The position numbers were made by a program, and so were the translations under genes. Positions 58,351 to 64,000 of a DNA stretch of 64,000 nt are shown here, in pieces; position 1 is the first letter of the stretch, and every line of letters begins with the position of its first letter. The DNA is from Ornithobacterium rhinotracheale DSM 15997 (GTDB lineage: Bacteria > Bacteroidota > Bacteroidia > Flavobacteriales > Weeksellaceae), in NCBI RefSeq assembly GCF_000265465.1, contig NC_018016.1, forward strand, positions 1,602,001 through 1,666,000. Reading direction: 5' to 3'. The notes beneath the pieces are model-generated. The model did not search any database. It was not told where the DNA came from and saw only the letters and a program-made list of their open reading frames with translations.

Positions 58351-58560
58351 ATGAAAAGCAAAAGTAAAAATACATGGTTACAATTAACCTCGGTAGGAAT
58401 TCAAATCGGTGTGGTGATGTATCTAGCTGCATGGGCAGGGCGGTGGTGTGACGAGCATTATCAAACCGAATCTAGCTGGTTTACGCTAGGTTTTACGATT
58501 GTAGGAATGCTCATTTCTATATTTTTTTTGTACGAATTAGTTAAAAATACTAATAAATGA
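58351..58560 (+). CDS. AtpZ/AtpI-family membrane protein
   Basis: 69 residues with two membrane helices (SVGIQIGVVMYLAAWAGRW and FTLGFTIVGMLISIFFLYEL) and the AtpZ-type GRWCDE link. Usually the first gene of the F0/F1 operon in flavobacteria, helping Mg2+ uptake or assembly. The stop overlaps the next ATG (ATGA). Confidence 0.85.
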   Translation: MKSKSKNTWLQLTSVGIQIGVVMYLAAWAGRWCDEHYQTESSWFTLGFTIVGMLISIFFLYELVKNTNK

Positions 58561-58940
58561 AAATTGGTTTAAAAATCATAATAGCCTTAATTATTGCCCT
58601 TTTTCTACATTTTCTTTGGAGCCAAAGCGTAGGAATTTTGCCTGAAAAATGGTTTGAATTTCAGTTTTTTTGGATACTCTTGTTCGTCCCATTTCAGGTG
58701 GGGCTGATGATTGTTTTAAATAAAAAATCTGATTTTGTAGGTTTTTATTTCATGGGAGCTCTTTTGGCAGTCATTATTTTCGCCAAAATCATGATTGAAT
58801 ATTTTTTTAATCTCTCGGAATTTACTACATTGCAACGAAATATTTTAATCAGTTCGTTTTTTCTATACCTATTGGCTTCGGTGTTTTTTGTTTCTCGAGA
58901 ACTAAACGGAGAAAAATTTAATGCTAGATTCAACCCCTAA
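58557..58940 (+). CDS. Small membrane protein of the atp operon, C-terminus altered by element 2
   Basis: 127 residues with four membrane helices. It is the gene commonly found between AtpZ and atpB in flavobacteria. The last residues NARFNP and stop come from the element 2 end, as in the permease at 43194. The next expected gene, atpB, is absent from the window because element 2 follows. Confidence 0.7.
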   Translation: MKIGLKIIIALIIALFLHFLWSQSVGILPEKWFEFQFFWILLFVPFQVGLMIVLNKKSDFVGFYFMGALLAVIIFAKIMIEYFFNLSEFTTLQRNILISSFFLYLLASVFFVSRELNGEKFNARFNP

Positions 58941-58947
58941 ATGCAAC
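58924..58947 (+). repeat. Left terminal repeat of element 2
   Basis: CTAGATTCAAccccTAAATGCAAC, same as the element 1 left end except for three of the central bases; preceded by AATG in both. Confidence 0.7.
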
Positions 58948-59904
58948 ATTATCCACAAAATTAAAAAAAACATCACGAGGCTTGCAAAACTTTAACACTT
59001 TAAACGGTCTATCGTTTATCTCTTTTTGCACCGATTTCAGATTATTAGCGGTACTTTTTGTAATTGCCGAACCTTTTTTTACATATTGTCTAACAAGTTT
59101 GTTCATATGCTCAATTTGTCCCTTTTGCCAACTAGAGTATGGATTTGTAAAATAAATCTTTGATTGCAATTTCTTTGCCACTATCTCATGACTTGCAAAC
59201 TCCAGCCCATTATCCAATGTTATTGATTTGACCACTTTTTTATATGGAAGCAGCACATCATTCATCGCATTTGCCACAACATCTGCACTTTTACTAGGTA
59301 AATATCTAATAAATAAAAACCTTGATACTCTTTCCGTAAGTGTCAGCAAATAACCCTTATGATTTTTGCCCTCTATCAAATCACCCTCCCAGTGTCCGAA
59401 CTCCTTACGCTCATTCACAACCTGCGGGCGTTCTTCTATACTTACGCGGTTCTTTATTTTTTCAACTATTTTAGAAACTTGCGCCTTTCTCTTTTTCAAA
59501 GCGTGACGGCAATACTTATACAAATAACCTCCCTTTCGCTTATCCTCTCTTATATATTGGTAAATCCTCTCAACTGATACCATTTCCAGTCCCAGGCTTT
59601 TACAATAACCGACTATTTGGAGCGGTGAATATCTTTTATACAAAAATTGTCTTACTCTTTTCTCAATTTCTTTTGTGAACCTTCTATAACGCAAAAAACG
59701 CTCTTTCTTTTCAGAATAGAGCGTCTGTGCTGTCTTTGCTTTATATTTTCCTTTTTTCGTTCGGTTCCTCTTTACCTCCCTGCTTATAGTAGATTTATCC
59801 CTTTTCAGTTCACGAGCTATTTTCGAGATAGACCAGCCAGCTTTTAAATAAGCCTCTATCATCGCCCTATCGTGCAAGTCCAAATGCTTAAATCTCCGTG
59901 CCAT
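58930..59904 (-). CDS. IS30-family DDE transposase of element 2
   Basis: 324 residues, about nine-tenths identical to the element 1 enzyme. DDE residues are kept (HWEGDLIEG, TLDNGLEF, KGQIEHMNKL), as is the HTH. The start overlaps the exported-protein stop (TAATG). Differences are spread through the protein, so the two transposases are not a recent duplicate. Confidence 0.92.
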   Translation of the reverse strand: MARRFKHLDLHDRAMIEAYLKAGWSISKIARELKRDKSTISREVKRNRTKKGKYKAKTAQTLYSEKKERFLRYRRFTKEIEKRVRQFLYKRYSPLQIVGYCKSLGLEMVSVERIYQYIREDKRKGGYLYKYCRHALKKRKAQVSKIVEKIKNRVSIEERPQVVNERKEFGHWEGDLIEGKNHKGYLLTLTERVSRFLFIRYLPSKSADVVANAMNDVLLPYKKVVKSITLDNGLEFASHEIVAKKLQSKIYFTNPYSSWQKGQIEHMNKLVRQYVKKGSAITKSTANNLKSVQKEINDRPFKVLKFCKPRDVFFNFVDNVAFRG

Positions 59905-60233
59905 TAGTCTATATATTTAGGTTCAACAAGACTAACTTGATAAAATAAACGATTTGGAAACTCACCTATATATGGATAGATGAAATAATTATAATAAGCC
60001 TTTTTTTGCTTTTCACCTTTTGGATATGAGTAATCCTCATAATTTTGCCAAAAATAAATAACCCTATCTCGAGTATATCCATCATCACCAAAAAAGCTTT
60101 TTAACTCTTTTTCAATGTATTTTATCTGTTTTTCAGTGTAATACTTTCTAATTTCTTTATAAGCCTCTTTGCTTTGTCCAAACCCAGCGGTTACGGCTAA
60201 ACATAGTCCAAATGATAGTAAGATTTTTTTCAT
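59904..60233 (-). CDS. Small exported protein of element 2
   Basis: 109 residues, signal peptide as in element 1 (MKKILLSFGLCLAVTAGFG/QS) and the same helical start, then an unrelated sequence (FFGDDGYTRDRVIYFWQNYE). Variable C-terminus in a conserved position suggests diversifying selection. Confidence 0.7.
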   Translation of the reverse strand: MKKILLSFGLCLAVTAGFGQSKEAYKEIRKYYTEKQIKYIEKELKSFFGDDGYTRDRVIYFWQNYEDYSYPKGEKQKKAYYNYFIYPYIGEFPNRLFYQVSLVEPKYID

Positions 60234-60307
60234 GATAATAATTTTAAGTGATTTTTAAATATGTTAATACCATTATCAAAATAAATGCCAAATATTGCAA
60301 AGCAAAA

Positions 60308-60348
60308 AGATAAAAAAAAAGAAACCACACCAACAAAGGTGCAGTCTC
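60308..60348 (-). terminator. Internal terminator of element 2
   Basis: Same 11-pair hairpin as element 1 (GAGACTGCACC with GGTGTGGTTTC) followed by a T run on the minus strand. Confidence 0.75.
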
Positions 60349-60366
60349 TCTCATTATTATAACAAA

Positions 60367-60576
60367 CTAATTTAAAAACCTCGGTATATAGTTTCCGTTA
60401 TAGAAGCGTCTTAAATACTCCCCAGTCCTACGGTCATACACATTAAAATATTTCCAATCTCTAAACTTGGAACTATCAAGCCACTGGCTAAACTTATACA
60501 AATCATGCACATATTGCATTTTGAATACCCCGAATGATCCGAAAACTATACAGCTATAATCGTTCTTATGGCTCAT
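60367..60576 (-). CDS. 69-residue unknown protein of element 2
   Basis: Same as the element 1 protein except the last residue (Asn instead of Asp). Overlaps the upstream stop (TAATG). Confidence 0.65.
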   Translation of the reverse strand: MSHKNDYSCIVFGSFGVFKMQYVHDLYKFSQWLDSSKFRDWKYFNVYDRRTGEYLRRFYNGNYIPRFLN

Positions 60577-61061
60577 TATTCAATGCCCCTTATTTCTTCA
60601 TCTCCATTATATAAAACAAATGGTCCTGATCCTTTATAATCAAATTCCTGTCCAGATTCTAATTGGCATACTTCATTACTGTACGGATCTGGTACATCTA
60701 AATAAACTCCAACAAATTTACTAGTACTATTTCTAAAGTGATATCCGTTTTTATTCTTCGTTACAACAAAACCATCATAAAAAGTTCCAACATTATAACT
60801 TAACAAAATCGCTGAATTTGAATCATATCCATCTATAAAATTTGGTAAATCTTTCACAGGTTCTCCGTCCAATGGTATCAACCTTTTATAAATAACATAA
60901 TGAGACTTGTCAATCAAATAACGCTTAAATGCATTAGCGGTATAAAAATATGGACCTACTTGATAATAACAATTATCCGATAAATCAATTGTAGAAACCT
61001 CTCGACACAAAAGCTCACTCCTAAACTTTCTATTATCAATAACTATCACACAATCACTCAT
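60576..61061 (-). CDS. 161-residue unknown protein of element 2
   Basis: Identical to the element 1 copy except His for Asp in KSHYV. Beta-rich, no export signal. Within the near-identical block. Confidence 0.65.
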   Translation of the reverse strand: MSDCVIVIDNRKFRSELLCREVSTIDLSDNCYYQVGPYFYTANAFKRYLIDKSHYVIYKRLIPLDGEPVKDLPNFIDGYDSNSAILLSYNVGTFYDGFVVTKNKNGYHFRNSTSKFVGVYLDVPDPYSNEVCQLESGQEFDYKGSGPFVLYNGDEEIRGIE

Positions 61062-61227
61062 CTTTTTTATCTTTTAAATCTTTAATTTTCTTTTTTGCAA
61101 AGCTATACGCAAAATCAAGCACAATAGCCAATAAACTTGCTAGAAGCGGTTTTAGCTCATCAAACGAAACCGCCCCCGTAAATCCTAATATACTATAAAT
61201 CTTTGTCCTATCTACAAAATTTGTCAT
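61054..61227 (-). CDS. 57-residue membrane protein of element 2
   Basis: Same sequence as in element 1: single hydrophobic helix LLASLLAIVLDFAYSF and charged tail; stop overlaps the next start. Confidence 0.65.
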   Translation of the reverse strand: MTNFVDRTKIYSILGFTGAVSFDELKPLLASLLAIVLDFAYSFAKKKIKDLKDKKDE

Positions 61228-61244
61228 ATCTCTTTATTTTTTGT

Positions 61245-61982
61245 TTAACTCAATTGTTCAAAACCCCCATTACTATCAAGCTGAATATTTGAAACCTGCG
61301 CCTTTACATATCCCAACAAATCTATATAATGCCCATGCTCAACAAGATATTCTTTTTCCCCATCATTATAACTCTGAATTACACGTGTAGTTTCACCATA
61401 TAAATTTAATACCCTGCAATGCCCAGTTGATGGCATTCTAAATAGAGCAAGTCCACCCATGCCAGTTATTTTAACTTTCTCGGGCTCCTCACAATCATAA
61501 TGAAATTTTACAGGAACTTCACTTATTTGGTTGCAATTATTTTTCTTCTCAAGCAACTTCTTTCTAATTTCTTCTTGTTCTTTACGCTTTCTTTCTTCCT
61601 GCTCCCTTCTCTTTTCTTCCTCACATTCAGAACAAAAATCATTTGCCTGCTCCTCCTGCAGTTTTTTAACCACATCACTTTTTACTGGTATTTTTCCCTT
61701 CTGTTTTTCTGATTGCATCATATCATCAACTTTTTGACTAAATGCTTTTTCATTTCTCACTGCAGAACCGCCTTTTGCAAAAACCTTATCAAACTTTGGT
61801 TTTTCTACTTTGGGCAAACTCACAGGTTCCTTGAATTTATTTGTATCCAGTGGCAACAAGGAATTATCTCCTGTGCTTACTTTCTCCTTTATACTCGTCT
61901 TTTTGGTCAATCTAAATAATAGATAGATTATTAAAAAGATGAATAACCAAAACTTAATTTTTCTTTTTTCTCGCTGTGTCAT
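61245..61982 (-). CDS. 245-residue membrane-anchored coiled-coil protein of element 2
   Basis: Protein identical to the element 1 copy. The near-identity between the two elements stops exactly at this start codon: sequences upstream (62,000 here, 46,240 in element 1) are unrelated, marking a recombination junction. Confidence 0.7.
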   Translation of the reverse strand: MTQREKRKIKFWLFIFLIIYLLFRLTKKTSIKEKVSTGDNSLLPLDTNKFKEPVSLPKVEKPKFDKVFAKGGSAVRNEKAFSQKVDDMMQSEKQKGKIPVKSDVVKKLQEEQANDFCSECEEEKRREQEERKRKEQEEIRKKLLEKKNNCNQISEVPVKFHYDCEEPEKVKITGMGGLALFRMPSTGHCRVLNLYGETTRVIQSYNDGEKEYLVEHGHYIDLLGYVKAQVSNIQLDSNGGFEQLS

Positions 61983-62033
61983 CTTCTAAAAATTTATTTA
62001 ACAATTTATAAAACGCCATTCCATTTGAATTTA

Positions 62034-62825
62034 TTAAGTGGTTCTTATTTTCTTAGAAACATACTCACCATAATTTAAAATCATTCTAGACTTAGAAAAT
62101 TCCAAACTATTTTCTGGCATAACTCTATTTAAATTATAACCATTAAATAAAGCACCTTTCCAATGCATAAATGCACAAACCATATAATTAAAATTCATAT
62201 CAAAATCCCTCGCTAAATCTGGATTTGATACAGCGTCAACCCCATTAACCTTCGAAAACTTTTCATACAAAAATCGTCCAGTAAGCTGACACAATCCTCG
62301 TCCTCTAAAAGTATATCCATCTTCAAAAGATTTATTACCAATCTCTTTACCTTTTTTTCCTCCATTTCTAGATTTAGAAGAATTACCATATCTATATCCA
62401 AAATAATTTCTAGGTGTATATTTCAAATCACCAAAATAATTTTCATTCCACCATTTACGACTTGGCTCCTCGTCTAAAACTTCATTATAATGACATTCTA
62501 TCATTATATTAGCAAGAATAGCCGCCATGTGATTGGTTTTCATTTTACCACTTTTCACTAATGACAAAGCCTTTTCAAATACTTTTTTCTCAATAAATAA
62601 ATTTGAACCAGCATCAAAACCATTTATTTGTAGACGCTCATCTTTATATTTTTCAAAATCTAAATTTTCCACAATATCAACGCCCACAAGTTCCAATTCT
62701 CCAAATTCCACTTTAGACTTTGGTTTTGATATTTTATAAGCCCACCAACTTCCAGCTAGCAGGGCAATTGCTTTTAAATATGTCATTTTTTTATCTCTTC
62801 TTTTATTTCTTCTCTTATTGCCCAT
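62034..62825 (-). CDS. Membrane-anchored GH19-like lysin of element 2
   Basis: 263 residues. Same N-terminal anchor as element 1 (TYLKAIALLAGSWWAYKI and following 20 residues to GVDI), then a different GH19-like domain: HMAAILANIMIECHYNEV (catalytic-glutamate region) and YTFRGRGLCQLTGRFLYEKF with VSNPDLARDF. Probably a peptidoglycan hydrolase. Overlaps the 157-residue gene by 11 bases. Confidence 0.82.
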   Translation of the reverse strand: MGNKRRNKRRDKKMTYLKAIALLAGSWWAYKISKPKSKVEFGELELVGVDIVENLDFEKYKDERLQINGFDAGSNLFIEKKVFEKALSLVKSGKMKTNHMAAILANIMIECHYNEVLDEEPSRKWWNENYFGDLKYTPRNYFGYRYGNSSKSRNGGKKGKEIGNKSFEDGYTFRGRGLCQLTGRFLYEKFSKVNGVDAVSNPDLARDFDMNFNYMVCAFMHWKGALFNGYNLNRVMPENSLEFSKSRMILNYGEYVSKKIRTT

Positions 62826-63288
62826 ATAACGATTTATTAAATTTATCCAAAACCTTTTGCCACTCTGGGTGAAGCTTTGGTTTTGGTGCGGGTATCTTAG
62901 GTTGATTATTTAACTTTGGACTTGGTGCGGAGCTCTTAGGTTGATTGTTTAACTTTGGTTTTGTCTTAATTGGAACAATACTTTTCCCCAACTCTATCCC
63001 ATATTCCAATGGAGTTTTAAACGTTCTTACACCATGTGTAACATAATAAGGGTCAAAGGATCCAACCGAAAAAAACATTTTAAACATTTCAGACCAAAAT
63101 CTAAAATTTGTCTTCACAAACTGTTCTGTAGTTTTTTCCTTTAAAACCAAAGGCTTTGCATCCTCCATTTTTTGTTTAACAACAGTTACAACTCTATTAA
63201 ATCTACGAACTAACAAAAATATTATAAAAGCTATCAGCGATAACGCCAATAGCTTACTATTCTTCATCAAATCACTTAAAAACTTCAT
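62815..63288 (-). CDS. 157-residue membrane protein of element 2 with proline repeats
   Basis: N-terminal MKFLSDL and one hydrophobic helix (LLALSLIAFIIFLLVRRF) as in element 1. The C-terminus has tandem Pro/Lys repeats (PKLNNQPKSSAPS, PKLNNQPKIPAPK). Overlaps the 35-residue gene stop (ATGA). Confidence 0.65.
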   Translation of the reverse strand: MKFLSDLMKNSKLLALSLIAFIIFLLVRRFNRVVTVVKQKMEDAKPLVLKEKTTEQFVKTNFRFWSEMFKMFFSVGSFDPYYVTHGVRTFKTPLEYGIELGKSIVPIKTKPKLNNQPKSSAPSPKLNNQPKIPAPKPKLHPEWQKVLDKFNKSLYGQ

Positions 63289-63392
63289 CCTTTAAAACTA
63301 TCTTTAATGTGGTCCTTCAACACATCTGATAACATAATCATTCCAATGTAAACCACTGCAATTAAAACACTTGTAATTAATTTACTTGTCAT
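63285..63392 (-). CDS. 35-residue single-helix membrane protein of element 2
   Basis: MTSKLITSVLIAVVYIGMIM with LSDVLKDHIKDSFKG; matches the 32-residue protein of element 1 in position and core, which supports both as real genes. Confidence 0.7.
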   Translation of the reverse strand: MTSKLITSVLIAVVYIGMIMLSDVLKDHIKDSFKG

Positions 63393-63403
63393 CTCTCAAT
63401 ATT

Positions 63404-63606
63404 TTACCACATATGTTCCTTATCCGTAGGAACACCCGCAAGTTCTTCTTCATTCAAGTACTCTGGCTCGTTGCCCTCCACATCATCAAAAAGCGTATCT
63501 ATCTCTTTTTTGCCTCATACGCATGGTGCAAGCAAATTTTTGCACATTGCACATATTTCAACAATGTTGGAATACTTTTCATCAAACTTCTAATATTTTT
63601 AAACAT
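63404..63606 (-). pseudogene. Frameshifted homologue of the 62-residue gene
   Basis: Starts MFKNIRSLMKSIPTLLKYVQ and ends KEHMW, about 67 residues if one base is restored. The A run after HHAYEAKK has six A where element 1 has seven, so the frame stops early (KKR then stop). Confidence 0.7.
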
Positions 63607-63608
63607 AA

Positions 63609-64000
63609 CTATCTAGTTTTAATTTGTCCGAAATATCCACCATTAGGTGCTTTAGTTGAAATTACCATTCCTAGCTTTTGTAAATACACTTTTCCAGTAT
63701 TCACATTGAAACTTGCTATTTCTAGAACCTTTGCGCCTGTCTTTTTGTAAAATACCTCAAACATCGTGGTTATAAATCTATTTCCAGTGTTTGGAGACTC
63801 CGAGCGCACACTCTTAGAGTTTTCAAATGCTCTAACTGTGATTAGTCCTCTTTGCTTTGAATAATTCCAAGCCGTAACATAAAACCTTCCATTCTTGGAT
63901 TGTCCAGCTTTAGCCCCAGAATGTTTTTTAGGTTGTCTCTGATTATTATAACCTCGGTCATAACCTCGGTTAAAATTAGGGTTGGGATTTCCACCCCAAC
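63609..64000 (-). CDS. Intact element 2 version of the gene split in element 1 (5' end outside window)
   Basis: The frame runs without stop from the window edge to 63609: Asn/Tyr-rich start, QRQPKKHSGAKAG, NGRFYVTAWNYSKQRGLITV and on to GGYFGQIKTR. It has A6 where element 1 has A5. Basic, with aromatic-rich strands; nucleic-acid binding is possible but not shown. Confidence 0.75.
   Translation of the reverse strand, partial: WGGNPNPNFNRGYDRGYNNQRQPKKHSGAKAGQSKNGRFYVTAWNYSKQRGLITVRAFENSKSVRSESPNTGNRFITTMFEVFYKKTGAKVLEIASFNVNTGKVYLQKLGMVISTKAPNGGYFGQIKTR

Larger units (their letters stand above)
58924..64000 (-). mobile_element. Element 2: second IS30-integrated prophage, right end outside window
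   Basis: Same gene order and strand as element 1 as far as visible (about the first 5.1 kb from the transposase end). It lies inside the atp operon. It is a mosaic relative to element 1. Confidence 0.75.

Overview
The window is chromosomal DNA from a member of the Flavobacteriia (Bacteroidota), plausibly Weeksellaceae; I would not name a genus. The reasons are an AT-rich genome, promoters of the TTTG-N19-TAnnTTTG type, little use of Shine-Dalgarno sequences, an atpD-atpC pair separated from an AtpZ-type gene elsewhere, a type IX secretion sorting domain, and gene orders such as miaB / sigma-54 activator / lptE / secG that I associate with flavobacteria.

Region 1 (1-43,190) is ordinary housekeeping and accessory chromosome: ilvA (5' truncated by the window), a BI-1/YccA membrane protein, a lipoprotein, a PAP2 phosphatase with an acetyltransferase-like partner, menD, miaB, a small lipoprotein, a sigma-54 activator, lptE, a TPR-like gene and secG, a secreted metalloprotease, groES-groEL, a ketoacyl synthase beside bioA, asd, a bacilliredoxin, rnpA, atpD-atpC, a copper module, a four-gene efflux cluster facing a sigma-54 two-component system, purL, surE, a C-terminal processing protease and a DppC-type permease. 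Two points stand out. The copper ATPase appears to be split from its two HMA domains at a run of ten A residues, where a -1 shift would join them. The efflux cluster has a sigma-54 promoter and two palindromes placed as an upstream activator site.

Region 2 (about 43,178-51,614) is an 8.4-kb unit with all genes on the minus strand. In transcription order it encodes an 81-residue protein, an HUH-type Rep, a small HTH protein, a candidate capsid protein, a 255-residue membrane-tailed protein, a series of very small membrane proteins, a membrane-anchored GH19-like lysin, unknown proteins, an exported protein and, last, an IS30-family DDE transposase. Imperfect 24-bp inverted repeats bound the whole unit rather than the transposase alone. 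I read it as a small prophage of a non-tailed, probably single-stranded-DNA type that integrates with an IS30-type transposase. No Zot-type or packaging ATPase is visible, so it is not a standard filamentous phage. The set (Rep, lysin, many membrane proteins, no ATPase, 8-9 kb) recalls the Flavobacterium phage FLiP, but that relation is inference.

Region 3 (51,615-58,923) is chromosome again: tRNA-Asn with two tandem consensus promoters, two small unknown genes, a YceI protein, an epimerase, cysH, dusB, a FISUMP-domain surface protein and the start of an ATP synthase operon (AtpZ-like gene plus a 127-residue membrane protein).

Region 4 (58,924-64,000, running off the window) is a second unit of the same family in the same orientation, inserted where atpB would be expected. 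Compared with the first it is a mosaic: the transposases are about nine-tenths identical, a block of about 1.6 kb is almost identical, and the lysins share only their N-terminal anchor. Each unit carries a one-base loss in a different poly(A) tract, breaking a different gene.
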